DNA of 45,801 nt, taken from positions 1 to 45,801 of the forward strand of contig NZ_MSCV01000045.1 of NCBI RefSeq assembly GCF_002005105.1. Reading direction: 5' to 3'. Position 1 is the first letter of the stretch, and each line of letters opens with the position of its first letter. Below are positions 16,886-28,070 of the stretch, in pieces. The position numbers and the translations under genes are program-made. The notes below the pieces were generated by a model, which saw only the letters and a program-made list of their open reading frames with translations, made no database searches and had not been told where the DNA came from. This DNA comes from Methylocaldum sp. 14B. Lineage in GTDB: Bacteria > Pseudomonadota > Gammaproteobacteria > Methylococcales > Methylococcaceae.

Positions 16886-18322
16886 CTATACGGCGCCGAC
16901 TCGGGCAATCTTCAAGGCGTTGGTACCGCCGCGCACGCCGGTAAGATCACCTTTGGTCAGGATGACCAGGTCTCCCGGCTTGACCAGATCGCGGCTCAGG
17001 AATTCGTTGATGATCTCCCGGTTCAGCACCGCATGGTCGGATGTCGTGCTGTAAAAGCTGATGGGATAAACGCCGCGATAGAGAGTCACTTTGCGGCAGG
17101 TCTTTTCGTGCTGGGTCAATGCGTAAATCGGGATGCCGGAACTGATGCGCGACATCCACAGCGGCGTCGATCCCGATTCCGTCTGCGCGCCGATCGCCTT
17201 AACCGGCAAGTGATTGGCGATATACATGGACGCCATCGCGATGGCTTCGTCGATGTAGTCGAACGTCTCGTCGATACGATGGGTGGACTGCCGAACCCGC
17301 GGGTGCAGTTCGGCCTCCTTGCATATCCGGACCATCGCCGCGATCGCCTTGTCCGGATATTTGCCGCTGGCCGTTTCGGCGGAAAGCATGACCGCATCGG
17401 TGCCATCGATCACCGCATTGGCCACATCGAACACCTCCGCACGAGTCGGCATCGGGCTGTGGATCATGGATTCCATCATTTGCGTGGCCGTAATGACCGC
17501 ACGGTCCCGGCTTCGCGCCAGCTTGATCAGATCTTTCTGGACCCACGGCAACTGGGCATCGCCGATTTCCACCCCGAGATCGCCGCGCGCCACCATGATG
17601 GCGTCGGATGCATCGACGATGGACTCGATCACGCCCGGCTCCAGGGCCTCGGCGCGCTCGATCTTGGCCACGATCCCCGCCTCTCCCCCGGCGGCGCGCA
17701 GCAAGTCCCGCGCTTCACGGATATCCGAGGCGGATCGCGGAAAGGATACGGCGAGGTAATCGGCATCGATTTCGGCGGCCGTGTTGATGTCTTCCCTGTC
17801 CTTGTCGGTCAGCGCGGCGGCGGACAAGCCGCCGCCCTGTTTGTTGATGCCCTTGTGGTTGGACAACTCGCCCCCGACGACCACCCGGCAGACGATCCGC
17901 GAGCCTTCTATCCTGTCGATGCCCAATTCGATGCGGCCGTCGTCCAGCAACAGAACGTCGCCAGGCTTCACGTCCTTGGGAAGATCGGAATACAGGCACC
18001 CGACCTGACGTTCGTCGCCTTGGTCCGGGGGGAGAGCCGTGTCGAGATCGAAGCGCGCGCCTTCCCGAAGATGAACCTTGCCGTCCCCTTGGAAACGCGC
18101 GATCCGGATTTTGGGTCCCTGCAAATCGACCAAAATGCCGACATGCCGATTCAGCTTGCGGCTGATCGCCTTCACCGCTTCGGCGCGCTTCTTGTGAGTT
18201 TCGGCGTCGCCATGGGAAAAATTGAGCCGGACGACATCAATGCCCGCTCTTATGGCCCGTTCCAAAATGGCCGGATCGTCGGTCGCCGGTCCCAAAGTCG
18301 CTACGATCTTGGTTCGTCTCAT
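16886..18322 (-). CDS. pyk: Pyruvate kinase
   Basis: Converts phosphoenolpyruvate and ADP to pyruvate and ATP. The 478-residue sequence begins [16 protein letters not shown], and shows VRLNFSHG, the B domain (about 70-165), the catalytic [11 protein letters not shown] and [12 protein letters not shown], then [26 protein letters not shown] and the C-terminal allosteric domain. Length and motifs are those of an active bacterial enzyme (PykA/PykF type not resolved). It follows gap by 18 bases and is probably co-transcribed. Confidence 0.96.
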   Translation of the reverse strand: MRRTKIVATLGPATDDPAILERAIRAGIDVVRLNFSHGDAETHKKRAEAVKAISRKLNRHVGILVDLQGPKIRIARFQGDGKVHLREGARFDLDTALPPDQGDERQVGCLYSDLPKDVKPGDVLLLDDGRIELGIDRIEGSRIVCRVVVGGELSNHKGINKQGGGLSAAALTDKDREDINTAAEIDADYLAVSFPRSASDIREARDLLRAAGGEAGIVAKIERAEALEPGVIESIVDASDAIMVARGDLGVEIGDAQLPWVQKDLIKLARSRDRAVITATQMMESMIHSPMPTRAEVFDVANAVIDGTDAVMLSAETASGKYPDKAIAAMVRICKEAELHPRVRQSTHRIDETFDYIDEAIAMASMYIANHLPVKAIGAQTESGSTPLWMSRISSGIPIYALTQHEKTCRKVTLYRGVYPISFYSTTSDHAVLNREIINEFLSRDLVKPGDLVILTKGDLTGVRGGTNALKIARVGAV

Positions 18323-18340
18323 TTAATTAATCGTTCGTGT

Positions 18341-19354
18341 CTAGCTAGCTTCCATCAAAGCCACCGTGGCATCCAACATACGGTTGGAGAAGCCCCACTC
18401 GTTGTCGTACCAGGCCAGTACTTTGACCATGTTGCCCTGCATGACCTTGGTGAGGGTCGCCTCGTAAATCGAGGAGCGGGCATCGTGATTGAAATCCATG
18501 GATACCAAGGGCAGGTCGTTGTAACCGAGAATCCCCTTCAACGAGCCTTCCGAGGCCTTGCGCATGATCTCGTGGACCTCGTCCTTGCTGGTCTTGCGCG
18601 ACGCGACGAAAGTGAGATCGACCAGCGAAACGTTGATGGTCGGGACTCGAATCGCGAAACCGTCCAGCCGGCCGGCCAATTCGGGCAGTACCAATCCGAC
18701 CGCCGCCGCGGCGCCGGTCTTGGTGGGAATCATCGATTGCGTGGCGGCCCGGGCGCGACGCAGATCCTTGTGGTAAACGTCAGTCAGCACCTGATCGTTG
18801 GTGTAGGAATGGATCGTAGTCATTAGACCGTGCTGAACACCGATCGCCTCGTGCAAAGGCTTGACCAGCGGCGCCAGGCAGTTGGTCGTGCAGGAGGCGT
18901 TTGAAATCACCGTATCGGTTGCCTTCAGAGTCTGATGGTTGACGCCGTAAACGACGGTAGCGTCCACGTCTTCTCCCCCCGGTGCCGAGATGATCACTTT
19001 CTTCGCCCCCGCTTCGAGATGGACCGATGCCTTGGCCTTGGAGGTGAATATGCCGGTGCACTCGTGGACGACATCGATGCCCAGATCGCGCCAGGGCAAC
19101 TTGGCCGGATCCCGCTCGGCAAACACGCGTATCCGGTCGCCGTTGACGATCATGTAGTCGCCATCTACCGAAACTTCTCCCGGAAAGCGTCCGTGTACCG
19201 TATCGTATTTGGTCAAGTGCGCGTTGGTATTGGCGTCGCCCAGATCGTTAATCGCTACGATTTGAATTTCCCCGGTCCGTCGCGACTCGTACAACGCCCG
19301 CAGGATATTTCGCCCAATACGGCCATATCCGTTGATAGCAACTTTTATCGTCAT
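18341..19354 (-). CDS. gap: Type I glyceraldehyde-3-phosphate dehydrogenase
   Basis: Oxidises and phosphorylates glyceraldehyde-3-phosphate to 1,3-bisphosphoglycerate. The 337-residue product has the Rossmann motif [10 protein letters not shown] (8-17), the NDLGD turn (36-40, acidic residue suggesting NAD preference), the catalytic [12 protein letters not shown] with Cys 155, and [22 protein letters not shown]. Opens the gap-pyk-fbp series; no pgk or fba is present here, unlike the common gap-pgk-pyk-fba order. Confidence 0.95.
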   Translation of the reverse strand: MTIKVAINGYGRIGRNILRALYESRRTGEIQIVAINDLGDANTNAHLTKYDTVHGRFPGEVSVDGDYMIVNGDRIRVFAERDPAKLPWRDLGIDVVHECTGIFTSKAKASVHLEAGAKKVIISAPGGEDVDATVVYGVNHQTLKATDTVISNASCTTNCLAPLVKPLHEAIGVQHGLMTTIHSYTNDQVLTDVYHKDLRRARAATQSMIPTKTGAAAAVGLVLPELAGRLDGFAIRVPTINVSLVDLTFVASRKTSKDEVHEIMRKASEGSLKGILGYNDLPLVSMDFNHDARSSIYEATLTKVMQGNMVKVLAWYDNEWGFSNRMLDATVALMEAS

Positions 19355-19659
19355 AGTTTTTCTCCAAACTCAAAGGGTAACGGTGCTGATGAGATGGTCT
19401 TTTATGATTCTTGAATTGGACTGACCTCGTCCGGACGCGTTCACGCTGGCACTTGGAACGGAGAGTGAGAACTGACTCGACATGCCGGGGCTTTCCACTA
19501 AATCCATACCAGAAGTGGGACGCCAGCAGTGCTTACATCCCGGCTTTCTTGACAAGTCTGGCCTTCGAATATAGCAAACTCACACTTTGTATTCCAGATG
19601 ATTGAAACTGGCCGGGCTAAGCGTTAGCGTAAGCTGGAACCTATTGCGAGGGCGGCGAG
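19355..19659. other. Intergenic region upstream of gap and of the 136-residue gene
   Basis: A divergent intergenic region of about 300 bases that should carry promoters for the gap series (minus) and for the 19660 gene (plus). I see no convincing -35/-10 pair, riboswitch or repeat. A frame open in phase with the Lon-like gene crosses it from 19602, without coding character. Confidence 0.5.
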
Positions 19660-20070
19660 ATGTACACGAAAGAAATCTTTTATCGTACCCGAGAGCTCAA
19701 GCGGGAAAGGCGCAATCTGGCCGCCGTCGTTTACAACCGGTCGAGAACCCTGCTTTATCGAAGCGGCGAAAAGGCTTTGTTCGTCCCTATCCGCAGCATG
19801 CAGTATCTGGCCGTGATCGATCCGGAGGAAACCGTCTTTCTGGATGGCGCCGTTTCCCGCAGCAATATCGTGCTCGCCTGGCAGAATTTTCGATCTTCGG
19901 AGCGCAGCGCCCTGGACCAGCCGGTCCCTTACGACGCGGTTTATTACACCGAAGACTCACTGAAGATCATGCCGCGCATCCAAAGCGAATTTCCGCGCGC
20001 ACTACAGCAGATGGACCGGAAAATGCGGAGTGCTTCCACATCGGAAGCCAAGATCGTTCCGTTGAAATAG
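19660..20070 (+). CDS. Conserved-looking hypothetical protein, 136 residues
   Basis: I do not recognise the family. The protein is soluble, mixed alpha/beta and Arg-rich, starts MYTKEIFYRTRELKRERRN, and contains regular beta-like stretches (LYRSGEKALFVPI, QYLAVIDPEETVFLDG) that look like a real fold. No signal peptide or helix is visible. Start ATG 19660 follows GGGCGGCGAG. It lies 41 bases upstream of the Lon-like protease on the same strand and is probably co-expressed, perhaps as adaptor or substrate. That is inference from position only. Confidence 0.65.
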   Translation: MYTKEIFYRTRELKRERRNLAAVVYNRSRTLLYRSGEKALFVPIRSMQYLAVIDPEETVFLDGAVSRSNIVLAWQNFRSSERSALDQPVPYDAVYYTEDSLKIMPRIQSEFPRALQQMDRKMRSASTSEAKIVPLK

Positions 20071-20111
20071 CTTTCCGACCGCCAAAAAATACCGCTGCCA
20101 GCATATCCCCG

Positions 20112-22466
20112 ATGACGAACTCTTACGGAATGTCCGGGCTTCCTCCCGCAGCTCTCAAAGCTCGCATTCGACCGGAGGAACTGCCCTTCGCCACAACCGA
20201 GGACCTGGAATCCTTTCGCGGCATGCTGGGACAGAGCCGGGCGCAGACCGCCATCGCCTTCGGCGTCGCCATGCAAAGACCGGGCTACGACATCTACGTG
20301 ATGGGCGAAGCCGGAACCGGACGGCTTTCGCTGGTGACCCATTACCTCAAAGCGCGAGCCAAGGAGCGGCCGTCTTCGAGCGACTGGGCCTATATCAACA
20401 ATTTCGACGACCCGCGCAAGCCTTTCGCCCTGCAACTTCCGCCGGGCCAGGGAAAATCCTTGCTCGCCGATATCGAAATGCTGGTCGACAATCTGCTCGC
20501 AACCTTTCCGGCTGCCTTCGAGAATCCGGCTTATCAAAGGCGCAAAACGGCCATAGATCGGGAGGTCAAGCAACGTTACAACCAAGCGGTCGACAAAGTC
20601 GAACGGCGCGCGAAAGACCTTAAGATCGCCCTTTTCCGCGACGGCGACACCGTAGTGTTCAGTCCCTTGGTTAACGGCAAGCCCGCCGACGAAGACGACT
20701 TCGCCGCCTTGCCGGATACCGAAAAGTCCAGCTTTCACAGCCACGTCCGGGATTTGGAGGACTATCTCAACGAACTCCTCTCGGAAATGCCGCAATGGAA
20801 GCGCGAAAGCATCAACCGGCAGCGACAGCTCGATGCCTCCACCATCGACGAAGCCATAGAGCCCCTATTGGCCGGCCTGCATCAAAAGTATGCCGACCTG
20901 CCGGCGATACTCCAGTATCTGGCCGACATACGCCGCAACCTGCCTCGCGTGGTCGCGGAACACTTGGCCGAAGACCGAGGCCATGAGGCGCATGAAGAAT
21001 CAACACGACGAGCCGTTCTGATCACCCAATACGCCCCGCGGCTGCTGGTCAGCCACGGCCCCGATATCGGGGCGCCCGTGATCTACGAGGCAAATCCCAA
21101 TCACCCCAACCTGTTCGGACGCCTCGAATACATCAGCGAGCAAGGCACCCTGACCACGCATTACCGCCTGATTTATCCGGGCGCGATGCACCAGGCCAAC
21201 GGAGGCTATTTGATCATCGAGGCCGAAAAGTTGCTCGCCGAGCCCCACGTCTGGCCGACCTTGAAGCGAACGCTCAAGACCCGGCAAATCAAGATCGAGC
21301 TTCCCGCCGAAGAGCAACCCTCCGTCGCTCCGACACTCGATCCGGACGTGATCCCGCTGTCCGTCAAGCTCGTTCTGGTCGGCTCTCGCGAACTTTACTA
21401 CCTGCTCCAGTCCATGGACCCGGAGTTCAACGAACTGTTCCGGGTTCTCGCGGAGTTCGACGACGATATCCCGCTGACGTCCGCATCGGTTCTGGATTTT
21501 GCGCGGCTCATCAAAACCCATGCCGAAGCCGACGGGTTCAAGCCCATAACGGCCGATGCCGTCGCCCGGCTGATCGAGTTCAGCGCACGGGAGGCGGAAC
21601 ACCAGGAGCGCTTTTCCGCGCGCGTGCACGATGTGTTCGAACTGGTCGCCGAGGCGGAGCAATTCCGTGGGCAGGAAGGCGCAGAGACAATCGCCGAACG
21701 GCATATCCAAAAAGCCTTGGCCGCCAAGGAAGAACGGCTCGGACGCATCAGCCGGATTCTGCTGGAAGACATGATGAACGACACCATTCTGATCAACACC
21801 GACGGCGACTCGGTCGGCAGGATCAACGGCCTGACCATACTGGAAATCGGGGACGTGCGGTTCGGCATGCCGGCGCGCATCACCGCCACCATTTATCCCG
21901 GCAGCCGCGGCGTAGTGGACATCGAACGCGAAGCCGAACTGGGGCAGGCCATACATTCCAAAGGCATCATGATTCTTTCCGGGTATCTGGGCCACAAATA
22001 TGCCACGGAATTCCCCCTGGCCATCTCCGCCAACATCGCCCTGGAACAATCCTATGGCTATGTCGACGGCGACAGCGCGGCCCTCGCCGAAGTTTGCGCC
22101 TTGATTTCCGCTCTCACCGGGATACCGCTCGCACAGGCCTTCGCCGTCACCGGCTCCATCAACCAATACGGCGAGGTACAAACGGTAGGCGGCATCAACG
22201 AAAAAATCGAGGGCTTCTTTCGCCTGTGTGAAGCGCGGGGGCTTACCGGCAGACAAGGCGTCGTCATCCCGAAAGTCAACATCCGCAACTTGATGCTGAA
22301 GGATGACGTCGTCGACGCCGTCCGCCGCCGCGAGTTCGCGGTTCATGCGGTGAACTCGGTGGATCAGGCCCTGGAACTGCTGACCGGGCAAAAGGCCGAG
22401 GACATCAATCGACTCGCCGTGGCCAAGCTGCGGCAGATGGCCAGGCACGCGGAGCGGAAATTCTAA
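20112..22466 (+). CDS. Lon-type AAA+ protease of the AAA_32/LonC-like group
   Basis: An ATP-dependent serine protease related to Lon but with a different ATPase region; E. coli YcbZ and Pseudomonas AsrA are, to my knowledge, of this group. The 784-residue product has a modified Walker A GEAGTGRLS (65-73) with Arg in place of the usual Lys, a long coiled-coil insertion (about 125-270), a LIEAEKLLAEP sensor region and a C-terminal Lon protease domain. The catalytic dyad is Ser 655 in GDSAALAE and Lys 698 in GINEKIEGF; their 43-residue separation equals that of classical Lon. I chose ATG 20112 because the in-frame extension to 19602 overlaps the upstream gene and looks non-coding; ATG 20130 is also possible. 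Confidence 0.9.
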   Translation: MTNSYGMSGLPPAALKARIRPEELPFATTEDLESFRGMLGQSRAQTAIAFGVAMQRPGYDIYVMGEAGTGRLSLVTHYLKARAKERPSSSDWAYINNFDDPRKPFALQLPPGQGKSLLADIEMLVDNLLATFPAAFENPAYQRRKTAIDREVKQRYNQAVDKVERRAKDLKIALFRDGDTVVFSPLVNGKPADEDDFAALPDTEKSSFHSHVRDLEDYLNELLSEMPQWKRESINRQRQLDASTIDEAIEPLLAGLHQKYADLPAILQYLADIRRNLPRVVAEHLAEDRGHEAHEESTRRAVLITQYAPRLLVSHGPDIGAPVIYEANPNHPNLFGRLEYISEQGTLTTHYRLIYPGAMHQANGGYLIIEAEKLLAEPHVWPTLKRTLKTRQIKIELPAEEQPSVAPTLDPDVIPLSVKLVLVGSRELYYLLQSMDPEFNELFRVLAEFDDDIPLTSASVLDFARLIKTHAEADGFKPITADAVARLIEFSAREAEHQERFSARVHDVFELVAEAEQFRGQEGAETIAERHIQKALAAKEERLGRISRILLEDMMNDTILINTDGDSVGRINGLTILEIGDVRFGMPARITATIYPGSRGVVDIEREAELGQAIHSKGIMILSGYLGHKYATEFPLAISANIALEQSYGYVDGDSAALAEVCALISALTGIPLAQAFAVTGSINQYGEVQTVGGINEKIEGFFRLCEARGLTGRQGVVIPKVNIRNLMLKDDVVDAVRRREFAVHAVNSVDQALELLTGQKAEDINRLAVAKLRQMARHAERKF

Positions 22467-22535
22467 AGAGTTTCAAGTCGAGAGCCGACGACGGCTGCCG
22501 CCCCTTCGACACGACTCAGTGTAGCGGGCACATTC

Positions 22536-22659
22536 GTCGGCAAAGGATTGCCGACCTACGCTAAGTCTGATGTGGACCGGGATAAGCCGCTAGTGCATTT
22601 TTCACCGCGGTTTAGTGATGCGGATCGGGAGAGTCGTAGGTCGGCAATCCTTTGCCGAC
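22536..22659. repeat. Interspersed repeat with perfect 25-bp terminal inverted repeats
   Basis: The arm at 22536-22560 (begins GTCGGCAAAGG, ends CGACCTACG) is the exact reverse complement of 22635-22659. About 74 bases lie between them and include CATTTTTCACCGCGGTTTAG, similar to sequence beside the 13.76-kb copy. The structure resembles a small non-autonomous element (MITE-like). No reading frame of interest in the 22467-22744 gap. Confidence 0.85.
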
Positions 22660-22744
22660 AAAGACATCGAAAGGGGTTCCAGACCAACTCAATTTTGGAA
22701 CAACGGTCGGCCTTATCCGGACCTGCATCGCTTCGTGTAGCGCC

Positions 22745-24296
<1,552 letters not shown>

Positions 24297-24300
<4 letters not shown>

Positions 24301-25610
24301 TTCGCCCCGCCGCCGACCAGCACGGTCCGCATCTTGCCCGGATCGATCCGGGACCGGAAAGCGCGCTTGATATCCTCACGGGTCACCGCCTCCACCTTCT
24401 CGGTAAACGTGGCGAGGTAATCAAGAGGACGGTTGTAAAACGCGACGTTGGCCACCTGCAGGGTGAGTTTCTGATTGCTGTCCAGGCGCAAAACGAAACC
24501 GCCGATGATATTTTTCTTGGCGGCTTCCAGTTCCTTATCGGTCGGTCCGTTCGCGGCGAAATCCTTGATGGTGTCGAGAGCGACGCGCAAGGCTTCCTCG
24601 GCCTTATCGTTGCGGGTCTGGAGCCCCATCTGGAAAGGCCCGAGTTCCCGAAGCGGCATGAAATAGCTGTAGGCGCTGTAGGAAAGCCCTCGTTTTTCGC
24701 GGACTTCCGTGCTAACGCGGGAAACCAGGCCGCTGCCGCCCAGAATGTGGTTACCCACGTAAAGCGGAAAATAGTCGGGATCGGTCGCTGTCATCCCTAG
24801 AACTCCGGCACGCACATGAGTCTGCTCCGACGGGAACTGCTGTTTGATGATTTCGGCCGACTGCAGCGGCGCGGGCGCAGGCAACGCTGGCGGAGCCGAG
24901 CCTTTTTCGAGGCCCGACAGCAGTTTTTCGGCGACAGCTTCAGCCTCGGCCCGTTTCACATCGCCCACGATCACGACGATGGCATTGCTCGCCACATAGT
25001 GGCGTTTATGGAAATCGACCAGATCCTCGCGGGTCAATGGCGCCACTGTTTCGGCAAAACCCTCCTGCGGATGGGCATAAGGATGGTTACCGTACAGTAC
25101 TTGGAAAAACGCGATCTCGACGAGTTCGTCCGGTTCCTCGCCGCGCTGCTTGATCGCGAGCAGCGTCCGGTTTTTCTCCCGGTCGAAGTCTTTCTGCTCG
25201 AAACGGGGGTGAGCCAAGACTTCCCGGGCCGTATCCAAGGCGACACCGAGCTTCTCGGGATGGGTCAGGCTGCGCAGCGACAAATAGGCCGAATCGCGCG
25301 AAACACCGGTTCCCATTGATGCTCCGACGCTCTCGAGCCGCTGGGCGATGGCATCGGCATCCCATTCTCCCGCGCCGGTGTCGAGCATGCCGGACGTGAG
25401 AGCGGCAAGGCCGAATTTTTCACCGTCGCGGGCACTGCCCGCGTCGAACACGACCTGAACGTCGAGCAGCGGCAAACCTTCGGTCGGCACGAAATAGATC
25501 CGGCCGCCCTGCGGCGAGACCCAATGCTGGATTTCCGGCACGGCGTAAACCGGCGCGCTGATCAACAAGAACAGAAACACGATCCATCGGGACATGCGCT
25601 TAACGAACAT
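24297..25610 (-). CDS. M16-family peptidase-like protein lacking the zinc motif
   Basis: A 437-residue secreted protein (signal peptide to about residue 24, ending PVYA) with the two-lobed M16 fold: inverted-zincin-like N-lobe and a C-lobe with the GNHILGGSGLVSRVSTEVREKRGLSYS signature. The HxxEH position reads FGLAALTSGML, so zinc ligands and catalytic Glu are absent. In M16B pairs such a subunit partners an active one for substrate binding, here the gene just upstream. Start ATG 25610 has GGAGGTGATC directly before it; a GTG at 25616 is less likely. Overlaps the active peptidase by 11 bases. Confidence 0.9.
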
Positions 25611-26982
25611 GATCACCTCCCATCGGTGCGGCTTCTTCCGGCGCCTTCGCGCCTTCGGGCATGGGCAACGGCTCCAGATAGGCCACGCTCAGCCGATCGT
25701 CGATCAGGTATTTCCGGGCAACCTTTTGAACCTGCTCGGCCGTCACGGCGTTGACCTTGTCCACATACTCCTGGACGGTTTTCCAACCGAGCCCGACGGT
25801 TTCGGTCATGCCAAGCTGCATCGCCTGATAAAACATGGAATCCCTCTGATAAATATGATGGGCCAGAACCTGCGCCTTGACCCGCGCCAGTTCCGCGGCG
25901 GAAACCGGTTCGTCCTGAAGGCGACGGATTTCCTCGCCCAATGCTTTCTCCAGTGCCTGCAAGGTCTTGCCTTGGGCGGGCGTCCCCTCCAGGGTAAACA
26001 GATTGGACAAGCGCGAATAAAGGTTATAGCCGGCTCCGGCGGATGCCGCCACCTGCTGCCCGCGCACCAAGCGGCTGGACAGCCGCGCGCTGTTGCCGCC
26101 ATCCAGAATCCCGGCGGCGACTTCGAGCGCGTAAGCCTCCCAATCCTCTTCGCCTATCGTTCGCAAGGCGGGGGTCTTGTAGCCCATCACGAGATACGGC
26201 AGCTTGGCCGGCAGACGAACCGTCATACGCCGCGCCCCGAGTTGCTCGACTTCGCCTCGCGGCTTGATTTCCGGCAGTTTGCTGGGTTTCAACGGACCGA
26301 AGTATTTCTTGGCGAGTGCGTAAACCTCCTGCGGATTCACGTCGCCGACGATGACGAGGATGGCGTTGTTCGGCGCGTACCAAAGTCCGTACCAATGATT
26401 GAGATCGCCCACCGTCAATCTGCTGACGTCGTCCGGCCAGCCGATGACCGGATTCTTGTAAGGGCTGTTGGTGTAGGCAACCGCCTGAAAATGCTCCTCC
26501 ATTTTGGCGCGCGGCTGATCGTCGGTGCGCAGCCGCCGCTCCTCCAGGACGACTTGTTGTTCCTTCTTGAATTCCTTGTCGGACAGGAGCAGATTCCGCA
26601 TGCGGTCCGCTTCCAGTTCGAAGCTCACGGGCAGCCTGGTTTTTTCCAGGGTCTGAAAATAGGCCGTGTAATCTTGCCCGGTGAAGGCGTTTTCTCGACC
26701 TCCGTTTGCTGCGATAATACGGGAGAATTCGCCCGGCGGGTGTTTCTCGGTACCCTTGAACATCATATGCTCGAGCATGTGCGAGATGCCGGTGATACCG
26801 CCGTATTCATAGCTTGCGCCCACTTTGTACCAAACCTGCGTAACGACTGCCGGCGCACGGTGGTCTTCCTGGACCAAAAGCTTCAACCCGTTATCCAGCC
26901 GGAACTCGTGAACCGCAGGCTCAGCAGCGTGAAGCGACAACGGTAATACCAGCAAGGCCAGACGGAGTCCGCGAAACTGCAT
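25600..26982 (-). CDS. M16-family zinc metallopeptidase (active subunit)
   Basis: A 460-residue exported M16 peptidase with signal peptide (about 1-20, LPLSLHAA) and intact zinc-binding HMLEH (His 68, Glu 71, His 72) with the downstream Glu in VVLEERR (about 148). The C-lobe has SARLSSRLVRGQQVA and the conserved Arg/Tyr region. It likely acts in the periplasm on peptides or misfolded proteins with its non-catalytic partner downstream. The M16-M16-rsmD order is shared with Pseudomonas, where ftsY is the next gene on the far side; here ctaB takes that place. Confidence 0.93.
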   Translation of the reverse strand: MQFRGLRLALLVLPLSLHAAEPAVHEFRLDNGLKLLVQEDHRAPAVVTQVWYKVGASYEYGGITGISHMLEHMMFKGTEKHPPGEFSRIIAANGGRENAFTGQDYTAYFQTLEKTRLPVSFELEADRMRNLLLSDKEFKKEQQVVLEERRLRTDDQPRAKMEEHFQAVAYTNSPYKNPVIGWPDDVSRLTVGDLNHWYGLWYAPNNAILVIVGDVNPQEVYALAKKYFGPLKPSKLPEIKPRGEVEQLGARRMTVRLPAKLPYLVMGYKTPALRTIGEEDWEAYALEVAAGILDGGNSARLSSRLVRGQQVAASAGAGYNLYSRLSNLFTLEGTPAQGKTLQALEKALGEEIRRLQDEPVSAAELARVKAQVLAHHIYQRDSMFYQAMQLGMTETVGLGWKTVQEYVDKVNAVTAEQVQKVARKYLIDDRLSVAYLEPLPMPEGAKAPEEAAPMGGDHVR

Positions 26983-27065
26983 TTGACGCTCTCCTGAATG
27001 TGTTGAGGATTGAACGGCAGGTTGCCGAACCAGCCGGTATTGTAAACGAAGACCGTAGCGAAACG

Positions 27066-27980
27066 ATGAACTCGACGACTGATATCGAATCCACGAATGC
27101 CGTTTCCTGGCGAACCTATCTCGCCCTGTGCAAACTCAAGGTAGTCGGCCACATCGTGTTCACCGCCGTGATCGGCATGTTTTTGGCCGTTCCGGAACTC
27201 CCTCCTCTGGCGGTTTCGTTGTGGGCAAGCCTCGGCATCGGTCTCGCCGCCGCGTCCGCAGCCGCTCTCAACCACTTCCTGGACCGCCGTGCGGACGCCG
27301 AAATGGCGCGCACCCAGAACCGCCCCCTGCCCTCGGGGCACGTTCAGCCGAACCAGGTGGTGATCTTCGCCGCCACTCTGGGCACGCTCTCGATGGCGAT
27401 TCTGATCCTGTTCGTAAACGCGCTAACCGCGTTTTTGACCTTTCTTTCGCTGATCGGCTACGCCTTCATCTACACCGTCTATCTGAAGCGCGCGACTCCG
27501 CAGAACATCGTGATCGGCGGCGCGGCCGGCGCGGCTCCGCCGGTGCTCGGCTGGTGCGCCGTGACCGGCGGGGTGCACCCTTACGCCCTGCTGCTGTTCC
27601 TGCTGATCTTCACCTGGACCCCGCCCCATTTTTGGGCCTATGCCATCGCGAAGCGCGACGATTACGCCAAGGTGAACATCCCCATGCTGCCCGTGACCCA
27701 CGGCGTGGAGGTAACGCAGCTGCACATCCTGCTCTACACCATATTGCTGGTGATCGTAAGCCTGTTCCCGTATCTCACCGGCATGAGCGGCTTTCTTTAT
27801 CTGGGAGCGGCCGTGGGGCTCGGAATCGGATTTTTATACTACGCGATTCGCCTCAAGAAAGAGGCAGACAACAAGCTGGCCATGAAAACTTTCGGCTATT
27901 CGCTGGTCTATCTGGTCGGGATATTTTCGGCCTTGTTGATCGATCATTACGTTCCGCTCATTGCGGGCTTGACTCGGTAG
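27066..27980 (+). CDS. ctaB: Protoheme IX farnesyltransferase (heme O synthase)
   Basis: Transfers farnesyl to heme B to make heme O, the substrate of heme A synthase. The 304-residue polytopic protein (UbiA superfamily, about nine helices) shows NHFLDRRADAEMARTQNRPLPSG, the Asp-rich prenyl-diphosphate site, YTVYLKRATPQNIVIGGAAGA, and the second Asp-rich loop KRDDYAKVNIPMLP. I chose ATG 27066 (MNSTTDIE); the frame extends to 27000 without need. In related genomes ctaB follows ctaA directly, but here they are 13 kb apart. Also called cyoE. Confidence 0.95.
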   Translation: MNSTTDIESTNAVSWRTYLALCKLKVVGHIVFTAVIGMFLAVPELPPLAVSLWASLGIGLAAASAAALNHFLDRRADAEMARTQNRPLPSGHVQPNQVVIFAATLGTLSMAILILFVNALTAFLTFLSLIGYAFIYTVYLKRATPQNIVIGGAAGAAPPVLGWCAVTGGVHPYALLLFLLIFTWTPPHFWAYAIAKRDDYAKVNIPMLPVTHGVEVTQLHILLYTILLVIVSLFPYLTGMSGFLYLGAAVGLGIGFLYYAIRLKKEADNKLAMKTFGYSLVYLVGIFSALLIDHYVPLIAGLTR

Positions 27981-27986
27981 TATTGT

Positions 27987-28040
27987 GTAGGTCGGCAATC
28001 CTTTGCCGACGGCGTGTCGGAAAGGGATTTCCGACCTACG
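27987..28040. repeat. Interspersed palindromic repeat (TAGGTCGGCAATCC family), short copy
   Basis: TGTAGGTCGGCAATCC..GCCGAC (to 28010) faces GTCGGAAAGG..CCGACCTACG (28016-28040) with five bases between the arms. It occupies the ctaB-recJ gap and may act as terminator or mRNA end. Related copies at 13759-13832 and 22536-22659. Confidence 0.8.
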
Positions 28041-28070
28041 ACAGCTCTCCACAGACCCATTTGCCGCCCA

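Noticed and set aside
17033-18826. 597-codon plus-strand open frame opposite pyk and gap
   Set aside because: Spans two well-supported genes and their gap, Arg/Gly/His-rich, no recognisable fold.
19602-20111. In-frame extension of the Lon-like gene
   Set aside because: It overlaps the 136-residue gene in another frame, and the extension lacks protein-like pattern, whereas the 136-residue frame has one and a ribosome binding site.
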